Assembly (NCBI GenBank): GCA_964019055.1
Contig: OZ025213.1
Location: 11,791,702 to 11,855,701 of the forward strand
Direction: 5' to 3'
Length of the DNA stretch: 64,000 nucleotides
From: Anthopleura xanthogrammica
Taxonomy: Eukaryota > Cnidaria > Anthozoa > Actiniaria > Actiniidae
Position 1 is the stretch's first letter. Each line of letters begins with the position of its first letter. The notes beneath the pieces are model-generated. The model searched no databases. It worked only from the letters and a program-made list of their open reading frames with translations, and was not told the origin of the DNA. Below, piece after piece: positions 49,301 to 61,300 of the stretch. Made by a program: the position numbers and the translations under genes.

Positions 49301-52300
49301 TTTACCCATTACAGAACATTCTCTTGAGAATAAGATTTTTTGTTTGAGTTGTATCCATATTCATGTGTCTTCTCATGCGCAACTGTTAAACAAAGGAATG
49401 ACATGTGGTCTGAAATGGGAAAACATTACGCCCAAGATAAAGATGTCTATTTGCGTATGTAGAAATCATCGTGTATTATTAGCTCAATTAAGGTGCGCGC
49501 ACTAGTCATCGCCACTCCTTGATGATATGCAAAATTAGATATCTTCCTGGCTGAAAATTGTATCGTTTTGGTGGAAGGAAAACCAGGCAAATCTAGTTAC
49601 ACATTTTGCTGTTCGTCAAGATGAAAATTCCTACCCACCTCACAATGTTGCGCTACGAGTTGCGCGATTTTGTTGCTCGTATTACCGCACCTTTAGTCAT
49701 ATGTAAACAATTTATTTCTCGGCGTGCTGAAACAAACCACGCATTATTCATTTTTTCTGATGCTACTTCTGTAACAGTTGTATATATTGTTTCTGTTGTC
49801 AGGTTGGGTTTAACATCACACCCAAAAAAGACACAACACTGAACGAAATGCTTGCGCTTGGACTGGACAAGTTCGTCGAGGATCTGGCAGCCATTAGTGG
49901 GAGAGCAGCAAAGGAGTTCTCTCTTGAAAAAGTATGATTTCTTTGTGAACAATTATTTGTCTCTCGTTCAATGAACTACCCTCCTTGCAAACGTCTTTGG
50001 GTGTGTAATATTGCAGTCCCTCCACGCTTTAAACAGTCTAGTTTCCTAACCCATTCTCTCTCCCCTTCCCTTACAATACGACCACTACGACATTATGTAC
50101 GTCTTTGTAGCGTGCAGTTTTACAGTCACTCCATGTCTCCAATCTGTAGCGCTGCTAGCCTTTTTATGCCCAAGGTCATTCCATTGCTTCTGGCCAGATG
50201 TCATTGCTAAAAAATCCCTTGTTTTCTGTAGGCTTTAGATAAGATGCAGCAGGAGTGGAGAGGAATAGAGTTCACGTTTGTTGAATATAAAGACACAGGA
50301 ATCAGTATTCTCTCTGCTGTTGATGACTTACAGGTGAGTGAGTGGGTTAAAGTCTCAGTTTTATCCATCTGCCGTATATACTCGATTAAGCGCCGCACCC
50401 GATTAAGCGCCGCATATGAGATCAAAAATATCAAATAGCGCCGCCCTCTAACAAGCGCCGCATTCATTCGATTCACAACAATGCGGTGCTTAATCGAAGC
50501 ATCCTCAAACTGAAACAGTCCATGACATATAAAACATGTTTATTTTTGTTCCTAACATTTTCTTCGTATCATTTACGAATGTTATGATTTTTGAAGAGTG
50601 CCGCCCTCAAATGAGCGCCACCACCAAAACATTAAGAATTTATAGAGCGCCGCAGCGTTTATTCGAGTAAATAAGTACTGTATTTTGATTCTTATGTGTT
50701 GTTTGATGGCAGGTTCTTCTTGATGATCATATTGTCAAGACGCAAACAATGAAAGGATCACCCTTCATCGGTCCATTTGAAACAGAAATCAAAGAATGGG
50801 AAATCAAACTAGTGAGTCAACTGTGCTTTATTTGGCTTTACGATGTTGCGTGACATGATGCGTCACCTCATAATGCGTTTTGATGCGATATATGATGCGT
50901 CACGTTATGATGCGTCACGTTATGATGCTATATATTATGCTGCGTTATGTTACGTTCCAATCCGTTCCGTAACGTTACCATTGGCTACGCTAAGTTACGT
51001 TATATAAAAAGATTTTCTCGTTCTTTTATAGAATCTCATGCAAGACATCGTAGAATCCTGGCTCAAGGTAAGTCGACCATTCCCTGCCGATATCTTATGA
51101 TGGTTCATATATATCATTTTGTGATTCATACATGTTCCTAAACATTTGCGCAATCAAGGTTCAAGAATTTCCCGCCGATATCATGTAGTTTCATATATAT
51201 CCCTTCGTGGATCATGCATGTTCCTAAATATTTACGCACTCATTTCTTCAAGGTTCGACCATTCTCCGCCGATATCATTTAGTGGTTCATATATCCTTTT
51301 GTGGTTTGTACCTGTTGCTAAGTATTTGCGCATTCATTTCTTCAAGGTTCAAGCATCCTGGTTGTACCTAGAGCCAATCTTCTCGTCTGAAGACATCCAA
51401 GCGCAGATGCCACAAGAGGGAGAGAAATTCAGAACAGTAGATAAACACTGGTAAGTTATGCAGTTATTTGAACCTTTATTAAGAAAACCAAGGGTGGGGT
51501 AGCGGACTCGCCTCTCACCTCTGGGGTCTCGGGTTCTCATAATACGCTAAATTCTAATTCGATCTGTGAGTTAGTCGTCCCTTACTTTGATCAGGTCAGG
51601 GGTTGTTTCAGCGTGCATGGTATCTGTTTTTTGCCAAGAAAACCAAAAACTTTTTGCTGCTTATGTTGGTTGATATACCAAAAGAGACCAAAGCATCTTC
51701 TTTAATTGTTGCTTCTTGTCCTTGTTTGTATTTCAGGAGAAAAATTATGACAGAAGCTGTAAAGAATCCAAACGCGCTGGTTGTGACCTCCCAAGACCAC
51801 ATGCTTGAAACACTCCAACACTCAGAGGTAACACAAACCCAAGTCTGCATGTCAGACCACTTTACCTCTTTATCTTCGGCGTAATTTTTTCCCATTTCAG
51901 ACCACGTGTCGTGTTATTCCATTGAATATCATTTCTTTGTTTAATGGTTGTGCATGAGAAGACACATGAATATGGATACAACTCAAACAAAAAAATGATA
52001 TTCAAGGGAATGACACGTGATCTGAAATGGGAAAACATTACGCCGAAGATAAAGAGGTCCATTAACAGTATACACTCACGAATCTTTGTCTAATGCTCTT
52101 CATTCTTGTAGGGTCTACTGGAAGATATTCAGAAGGGACTGAACGAATACCTCGAGAAGAAACGCTTGTTTTTCCCAAGGTGAGAGAGTTTTGGGTTTTT
52201 GAGAGGTTTTTTGCACTAACTTGTGCCTCTATTTAGCGGCCACTTGACAATTCCTCATACGTGGCTCCTTTTTTGTACGTCATAAGATCATTTCAAACGT

Positions 52301-55300
52301 ACAAATGAACAAATCAAAACTGTAATCTAGTAACTTTCATATAGTAGTTTTCGTATGACTGCGAAAAACGTACGGCACGGACCGCACCTTGCCGTGACTG
52401 TGTCAGTGCCGTGCCGTGTATGAAAACATTCCGTGCCGTGTCCGCGTCGCGCCGTAACCGTGCCGTGTGCCGTGACGTTTCACACTCATACGAAATATGC
52501 TTTAATGTGTGCGCATGTGCAAACAATACTTGTGATTGGCTAGTGGGGGCTTTCCTGCTTTGTGATTGGTTCATAACCGAATCCATTTTAAAGTCACTAT
52601 CGATTTCCCATTTTCCAGACTGCCAGTCACAAATGCGCATATTACAGGATAAAAAACACCAGCAAACGATCAAAATAACTGTCATTTTCATTTCTAGGTT
52701 TTTCTTTCTGTCGAATGACGAGCTACTCGAGATTCTATCCGAGACGAAAGATCCTCTTCGCGTACAGCCACATCTTAAGAAATGCTTCGAGGGAATCGCC
52801 AAACTTGAATTCAACGAATCCAAGGAGATCCGTGCCATGATCTCAGCTGAGGGTGAAGTTGTTAAGTTTCTACAGAAGGTTATTCCTGCTGATGCTCGTG
52901 GTCTTGTGGAAAAATGGCTTTTGCAGGTAATGGGATAGAATGAAGCTGGCGAAAAGAAATCTTCAAATGCGCAATCTAGTCATGGAGGCACGGGTGGTGT
53001 CGCAGTGAGAGCGCTCGCCTCTAATCGATGCTACTCGGGTTCGAGCCCCATCAGGGTCGGTGTCGTTTGTGAGTAGAGTTGCTTGTTGGTTCTATTCTGT
53101 GTTTCGAGGATTTTTCTCTCAAAAATTAACTTCTGAATTGTACGGTTCGATTTTCCGGATTTCACGCCGGTTTCGACTTCACTCTTATTTGTGTAGCTTT
53201 AGCTTGAAATACCCGTAATAAGGAGCACTGATAATTTGAAAAAGTAAAGGGCGCACCATCGTACGCTTTATAAGAGTCCCTGCCTCGAGAAAATTTGGCA
53301 ACCACTCCCCGCGTTTCGAAAATAAATTGCCCTTGCCTTTTCCCCCTTAATTTTGACAGATCGAGAATGTCATGAAGCTGAGTCTACGGGAAGTAATGGC
53401 CGAAGCGGTGGCTGCCTACCCCCAAACACTTCGTACAGAATGGGTGTTATCTTGGCCTGGTCAAGTGGTGTTGGCTACAAGTATCATCTACTGGACTACA
53501 GACGTAACTGAGGTAAACTTTTCACGGTTGCATGTCGAATTCATGGTCCCGACTCGGACAATAGCGAACCAATCATCATTGCAACTACACAGTATCTGTT
53601 TTAAGGATTGCGAGGCAATTTTCTTTTTTTCCTTAGAGGAGAATAAGCAATTGAAACAATTTATTATCAATTTTCCAAGATCAAAGTTTTAAATTCTAAG
53701 ATATTCTAGCTAATGTTTTGAGCTTGTGGGGCATAGCAACGGTAACTAAGGGGAGTCAGTCGGTACCATAAATCGGGTTTTGCGCATGCTAAGTAGAGGT
53801 AATCTGTAAATCTTTCCAGGCGATGCAAAAAGCGAAAGGACTACAAGAATACTATCAACACAGTACACAACAGATCGAGGATATCGTAGGTCTGGTACGA
53901 GGAAAGTTGTCTTCTATGGAGAGGATAACACTCGGTGCGCTGATTGTCATTGATGTTCATGGTAAGCAGATATAATTTTTTACCATGGTTGCGAAATTTC
54001 TCACGCGCTGATTAATTGGTCGAGAGGCGAGGTAAATAAGAGGACACACGGATAAATGACATGGAATTATGTTTGAATTTTTCTTCACTAGCAAGAGACG
54101 TCGTCGAAAAGCTGTTGGAGACAGACGTGGCAGACCCTGCGGATTTCCAGTGGATTAGTCAGTTGCGGTACTACTGGGAGAAGAAAGCAGTCATGGTGAA
54201 GATGATTACAACCACGGTCAAGTACGCGTATGAATATCTTGGGAATACAGGAAGACTTGTGATTACACCCCTTACTGACAGATGTTATAGGTATGGATAA
54301 TAGTAATGATGATGATGATGATGATACCTAATGATGATGATGATGCATGATGATGATGATACATGATGATGATGATACATGATGATGATACATGATGATG
54401 ATACATGATGATGATACATGATGATGATACATGATGATGATACATGATGATGATACATGATGATGATACATGATGATGATACATGATGATGATGATACAT
54501 GATGATGATACATGATGATACATGATGATGATACATGATGATGATACATGATGATAATGATGATGATACAGGATGATGATACATGATGATGATACATGAT
54601 GATGATATATGATGATGATACATGATGATGATACATGATGATGATGATCCATGATGATGATCCATGATGATGATACATGATGATGATGATCCATGATGAT
54701 GATCCATGATGATGATCCATGATGATGATACATGATTATATATTCTAATGATCCATTCTTTCCCCACAGGACCCTGATGGGGGCATTACTGCTTAATCTT
54801 GGGGGTGCACCTGAAGGCCCTGCAGGGACTGGCAAGACTGAGACCTGCAAGGACTTAGCTAAAGCAGTGGCAAAACAGGTTAGCTTTCATTCCTAATGAT
54901 CATAAGATCATTTATTTGGTTCTTCTAATTTCTTTGCCTTCTTTTTTTAAGTGTGTTGTGTTCAATTGCTCCGACGGCCTGGACTACAAAGCTATGGGCA
55001 AGTTCTTCAAGGGCCTTGCACAATCTGGAGCCTGGGCATGTTTTGATGAGTTCAACAGGATCGAATTAGAGGTATTCTTCTAATCTATAAAACTAACTAC
55101 CAACCCTAACACAGAAAATGCGTTATTGCGTTATGCAACCTACCTACCCCTCCCTTCAAACGTTCTGTTTGTCATACCCTATTCTTATTACCTTCCCCTC
55201 CCTAGTTAGGTTTTATCACCGTACAGCTCCAAACATTATGCCCAAGCTTAAAAAGTCGATCTAAACTCATCCGGTTTTGTTCTTGACTGCGAAAGAAATT

Positions 55301-58300
55301 CAGTGTCATATTATCCCTCCCCTCCCTTTTTAACTTCATTGTCACCACGCCCCTCCCCTCCCTCTTTACTTTTCTTATTTGTCCTTACCTCTTTTCCCAG
55401 GTGTTGTCCGTCGTTGCGCAGCAGATTCTCACCATCCAAAGGGCAGTGATGGAGCGGTTTGATAAGTTCGTCTTCGAAGGAACAGAGATTTCACTTGACC
55501 CGACATGTACTATCTTCATTACAATGAATCCAGGCTATGCTGGTCGTGCTGAGTTGCCTGACAACCTTAAGGTAACACTTGAATAGACCTCTTAACCTTG
55601 GGCGTAATGTTTTCCCATTTTAGACCATGTGTCATTCTCTTGAGAATAAGATTCTTTTTTTGAGCTGTATCCATATTCATGTGTCTTCTCATGTGCAACC
55701 ATTAAACAAAGAAATGATACTCTAGGGAATGACACGTGGTCTTAAATTGGAAAACATTGATTACGCCCTAGGTCTATATTGCTTGCCGGATTTGTGCTGC
55801 AGATCACTTATATCTTCTGTTAAAATTTATTCGTTTTTACTCTGAAAAAATAGGTGACCATGTAAAATTGTGGGTGCCCGTTATTCCCTTTTCTCGCCCT
55901 GGGTTTTTGACAAAAATCCGAGAAAAAAGTATCTTTAGAGGATATAAGATATGCCGTTGTTTCTGGGATGAACACCGATCCTCATCATCCCCTGCAGGTA
56001 GTATGGTGTTTATCTAGAATGGTACTTTTCCTTGCAGGTTCTGTTTCGTACCGTTGCAATGATGGTCCCAGACTACGCGCTCATCAGTGAGATCAGCCTG
56101 TACTCCATGGGTTTTGTGAATGCTAGAAGTTTGTCTGCGAAGATAGTTGCCGTCTACAGGTTGTGTTCTGAGCAGGTGAGTTAGAGACCGGCCTCTCTTG
56201 CCTCATACAACGCAAATCTCGTTGCCGCACAAAGAAAAACTATTTTTAAGAACGCATACTCAAGAACTCTATTGCTGATGCTTAAAAACGTTTTACTCTA
56301 CAGTTATCCTCCCAGCACCATTATGATTACGGGATGAGAGCAGTCAAGTCTGTCCTGACTGCGGCAGGCAACCTAAAACTAAAGTTTTCTGATCAAGACG
56401 AGGAGATTCTAATGCTACGGTCTATCATGGATGTTAACTTACCCAAGGTTTGTTCTTTATATAAAACGCTGGAATTTTTAAAGCAACGTTAAAGGGGCGA
56501 TTACACGGAGCAATTTTCCGCACTGTAATTTGTTGCGACAGACGTTGCAAGAGGGTTTACACGGTGAAACGGAGACGCAATGGTTGCCAAAAGTAGTAGC
56601 AGCAAAAACAATAACAACAAAAATAGCAACAAAAAATCAAAACCAACAACAACAAAAAAAACGATAAAATTACGTTAATTTCTCTGACACGAATGATCAT
56701 TTCATTGTTTTTGTAAAGATCAGAGCATGCGTGCAATCTTTTTTACCAGAATAATGCTTACAGCACTTCCCAAACACACGCGCGAAATCGTACTATTTGC
56801 AGTCGCTACAAAATAGGTTTTGATGGATGTCAATCAAGGCATTTCCATGACATTCCATAGGCACATGCTCTTGAAAGATCTGTATTTTCCGACAATGTCA
56901 TGGAAACACTTTGATTGACGTCCACAAAAATCTTACTTAGTTGCAACAGAAAATTGTACGATTTCGCGCGTGATTGAGAATTGCGAAGCGCTGCAACACC
57001 TCAACTTGTTTAATTTCACAGTTCTTATCACAAGACTTGCCATTGTTCGAGGGTATCGTATCAGACTTGTTCCCAGGCGTCACTCTACCCAAACCAGACC
57101 GTGGTGTACTGGAGGAGGCTATTTTTTCTAGTGTTAGAGCATTTGGTTTACAATCTGTTCCGTGGTTTATTGAAAAGGTTATTCAGGTAAGGCTTGGAAC
57201 ACTGTGTTATAGACCCCTTGCAGCACATCAGAATGTAGCTCAATGTGCATTGGAGGGCAAAACAATAGGTTCCAATTCTCAGGAGATGGAAATTCTTTTG
57301 TTTTGTCCTCCAATTAAATTGGCTGCTTTGAACACCAATTGATACATCATTTTCACCAGATCTACGAGATGATGCTCGTACGACATGGCTTCATGATCGT
57401 GGGGGACCCCCTGGGGGGTAAGACCTCAGCATGGAAGGTTCTCGCTGCTGCCTTGACTAGATTGGGAAGTGATGACTTCTCAGACGAAGTACCAGTGAGT
57501 AAAGACAAACATTGTTATGCATGGAAGATTCAATAAATCCCAGTCACATCCAATCCATCCCAGTCACATCTAATCTATTCTATTCCATCTCGTCAATGAT
57601 ATATACATCTTTTTGTTTTACCCAGGTTATGTACCGTATCATCAACCCCAAAGGGGTCACTATGGGACAGCTATACGGCAGGTTTGACCCGGTGTCGCAC
57701 GAATGGTCCGATGGTACGTTACGAAAGATGAGTCTTTTGATTGATATAGGGCACAGCATTTTCCCGCCATAATGGGTCACGTGATGATTATTTATTTATG
57801 CCTGATTCTTACATGATTTCTGGCCTTTGATGCTCGAGCCCAGCTCCAAACCAGAATATTCGATACACCATCGTAAATTTGTGATATATGATGTAATCTC
57901 TCATACAATCTTATACAATCATTATTTAACTCGTGGGTATTCATTTCGTCATAAGGCGTTCTTGCTAATACATTCAGAGAGCACGCGTCTTCGACGACAG
58001 CGGATCGTAAATGGATTGTATTTGATGGTCCCGTGGATGCTGTGTGGATAGAAAACATGAATACTGTGCTGGACGATAATAAGAAGGTATGAAATTGCTC
58101 TCCTTTCATGACTACTTTTCCTCGTCCTCGTCCTCGTCCTCGTCCTTCTTCTTGTCAAACTCCCTCTCCCTCTCCCTCTCCCTCTCCCTCTCCCTCTCCC
58201 TCTCCCTCTCCCCCTCTTTCTACTTGTTCTAACACTTTTTTGTTACAGTTGTCTCCTTCTCGTTCTGTTTGTTCTAACATTGTTTCCATCTTGTTATTTT

Positions 58301-61300
58301 ACAGTTGTGTCTGATGAGTGGAGAAATCATTCAAATGAGTTCATGTCAAAACATGATCTTCGAACCCCAAGATTTAGAACAAGCTTCTCCCGCTACTGTC
58401 AGCAGGTATGCCATATTCTAATTCTCAGTCATCCCATCTTTCAGACATCCCATTCCATTTCAATCTTTCCTGTTATTTCCTTTTTTCGGCCTTATGCATG
58501 GCTTACTTTGCCCATAACCGCAAACGAAAATGAACTTCCGGTAATACGTCAGCCATTTCATCTCCCCTCTTCCTCGTGGTTACACCAATGTCGTCCATTA
58601 TTTCACTTTGTGCACCTAACCGGAAATGAAAAATTACTTCCGGCATCCGTCCTTCACACCTCCCATCCCGGTTCTATATGTTCTTATTGTGATTAACCAT
58701 GTTGTCCCTATTCTACCTTCACTGATACACCTCCATTTGTTTCCCCAGATGTGGTATGATTTACATGGAGCCAGTAAAGCTTGGAATCGAACCGTTAGTC
58801 GCTTCGTGGATGGAAAAAGAATATCCTAAAAACTTGAACGAGGCGTCGAGAGAATCCATACAGGTAATATTACTACTATTACTAGTATATGTAGATTCAT
58901 TCCTGCGATTTGACTTTTATTTTAGGAGATTTTTGAGCACAAAATCCGGGATTTCATTTCCAGAAGTGGTGGGTACTGGTTAGCTCCACCCTTTCTCACC
59001 CCTCCCTTCTGAATTGGGTCCCGTAAGATGACAACTGTTTTTGACCCTATCCGTGAGGTTCAAAAATCCAGATTGGGAATCTGATGAATTTTCATCCTTT
59101 CAAGTATGTTAATCTAGATATCCATACCTAAATAAACCATATATTCGACCCCTTTCACGTGACATCAGAGCAGCTCAATTTGGAGGACAAAACGAAAGAA
59201 TTTCAATCTCATTAGAATATGGAACCTATTGTTTTGTCCTTCAAATTGAGGTGCATTCTGACGTGCTGCAAGGGGTCTATTTCACTGATTGATTGCTGAT
59301 TCTCCTAGATGATGTTTGATTGGCTGCTGCCAGCATGTATCGATTTCGTTATGCGTAACTGTCGAGGGTTTGTTAAGATGTCACCCATGCACATGACAGT
59401 AGCCATGCTGACACTGTACTCCTCTCTACTCGATGAGCTGAGGTAAGCTAGAGTTCTAATATAGTGTAATGAACATGTTGTTATACCAGGGACCTTTTCT
59501 GTGGCGTGAACATGATGCATTGTGGTCTACCTTGGGTGCAAACATCTTTTGTTCACCGTGCCTTATATGGTGTTGTTTGTACCTAAGCGAGACCACAAGG
59601 CAAACATTTTATCAAACTCAGAAAAGATCTTTGACAATAATGCTGTTCTGTCCCGCAACACTCGTATTACCACCACATGCAACAGCAAACTTCGTTGCGT
59701 GACTTTGTTGCAGAAGTAGAAGCTCTTTCTACTTACTTTCTGGAACGAAAAATTTTGTTTGCGCAAGGGGTGGTAATATACGAGCAACAGTCGTTCTCCA
59801 ACTTGCAGCGCAATAGTGTTGCACGATTTTGTTGATCGTATTTCCGCGCCTTAATTGAGCGTTGCCCTGAAGGACGATCTTTTTTTTCGTTTTACAGGGA
59901 GTGTCCTGATGAGAAAAAGAAGTGTTCGTCTGAGGACGATTCATTTGAAGAAGACGAAGACGAGACAGACGCACCAAATGATGATAAACCACCAAGAACA
60001 GAAGCTGAGATCATGCAGTGGTTGCAGTCATTGTTTCTGTTCTCGTTGTGTTGGTCGGTGGGAGGTCATCTGGATCGTGATTCCAGGGAAAAGTTCAGTG
60101 ATTTCGTGAAAGTACTAGAAGCAGGGACCAACAAGCAACACCCAAGGTATGGAAAAATCCTCCCCTTCCATTCATCTATCCAACTTACACATTTTGACCT
60201 GACGGGAGGGGAGGAAGTAACCAGAGGGGTGGGGAGAACAGCATCTGTGTGTGTCTGTGTGCGTGGGGACATCTTCTCCTTAGAGAGAAGAAGTTAGACA
60301 CCTTGTTGTGATGCTGGTGGTGGTGGGTGAATGAGAGAGTGTCGTGTGGGGGAAGGGGAGAACAGCATGTGAGCGGCATGGGGGGAGGGGGTATCCATTA
60401 TAGATTGCGATAGAAAGCTCATCTCCGTAGGTAGAAGAAGACACCTTGTGGTGGTGTCGGAAGTGAATAGGTGTCTTGTGGAGGTAGCGGAAATTGTTTA
60501 TTGAACATTTTCGTACGATGAACACTTTGGACTTTGGGAGGGTTGCGGTTGTCTCAAAATTCATTTCAACTATGAAAGTGTCATCAGCTTGTAATATTGT
60601 TTATAATATCATACTTGGTTTGAAGGCCCAAGGATCTCAAGTTACCGAAGACCTATCAGTTTCCCGGCAAGGGAATCATTTATGATTACTTCTTCGATAA
60701 ATCAACCTTTGGCACTTGGCACCCGTGGGAGAAAAATATTCCAACTACTGAAATACGCGCAGACTTCAAGGTAACGTATGATCAGTATCAGGACTCTAGG
60801 AACTCATAAACCTCCCCCACCCCCTGACCCTCCCTCTGACCCTCCCCCTCATATACTCATATTTCTTCTTCCTCTCCACCCCCCCCCCCCCCCCCCCAAG
60901 AACACCAGAAGCTATATTCATGATTTTGTTTTTGTTGTTTGTTTTGTTGTGTTCAGCCAAGTGATGTGATTATTGCCACCACCGAAACTGTCCGTCAGGA
61001 ATATTTCCTGGGATTGTTATTGGCCCATGAGAAGCCTTTGTTGTTTGTTGGGCCCACTGGAACTGGAAAGTCAGCCATTACCAACCATTTCATTCTTAGG
61101 ATGCCTTCAGACAGGTAACGCAATTTCACGATATGTAACGCAACTACCTTTCATTCATTAATACATTCGTAGTGATTTGATAACGCCAAGAACGCAAATG
61201 GTACCAATGATATCATGATACATGTTGATGATACATGATGATGATGATACGTAATGATGATACTTACAGCCAAAATTATCAAGATTATAATTGTGATTTC

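Larger units (their letters stand above)
37383..54290 (+). other. DNAH3: DNAH3 exons 1-27: tail and linker
   Basis: Exons 37383-37409, 39339-39413, 39964-40055, 40583-41362, 41852-41990, 42268-42372, 42858-42988, 43515-43710, 44215-44409, 44856-45109, 45640-45844, 46221-46424, 47301-47431, 47907-48102, 48438-48632, 49038-49226, 49803-49931, 50232-50333, 50713-50811, 51032-51067, 51347-51450, 51737-51827, 52112-52179, 52698-52926, 53360-53512, 53820-53961, 54092-54290 (1489 residues). Exon 3 is needed to connect phase 0 to phase 2 and encodes a tyrosine/lysine-rich segment. Exon 4 (260 codons) is polar and disordered. Family signatures are [58 protein letters not shown] and [12 protein letters not shown]. 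Exon 20 is only 36 bases. Confidence 0.9.
54770..57186 (+). other. DNAH3: DNAH3 exons 28-33: AAA1, the main ATPase site
   Basis: Exons 54770-54878, 54952-55071, 55401-55571, 56038-56175, 56304-56447, 57022-57186. The Walker A motif [10 protein letters not shown] has its lysine at residue 1511. The Walker B motif ACFDEFNR has D1557/E1558. The sensor-type block [17 protein letters not shown] follows. All catalytic residues are intact, so AAA1 should hydrolyse ATP. The acceptor of exon 33 follows a stretch shared with repeat family Q. Confidence 0.95.
57360..60146 (+). other. DNAH3: DNAH3 exons 34-40: AAA2
   Basis: Exons 57360-57494, 57626-57713, 57956-58086, 58305-58405, 58749-58863, 59309-59442, 59898-60146. 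The P-loop-like GDPLGGKTS has K1792 and the Walker-B position reads IVFDGPVD, with glycine after the aspartate (D1869, G1870), the usual non-hydrolysing form of AAA2. Exon 40 starts with an acidic insert ([12 protein letters not shown]) of the kind that varies among DNAH proteins. Confidence 0.93.

Noticed and set aside
52314..52838. Open frame of 174 codons on the minus strand
   Set aside because: It is antisense to a real DNAH3 exon (52698-52926) and to a family F MITE, and its composition fits neither a domain nor a start context.
10163..53140. tRNA genes suggested by GGTTCGATTCC motifs
   Set aside because: Box A and box B words are present, but no cloverleaf with acceptor pairing can be drawn, and each is followed by the same SINE body.
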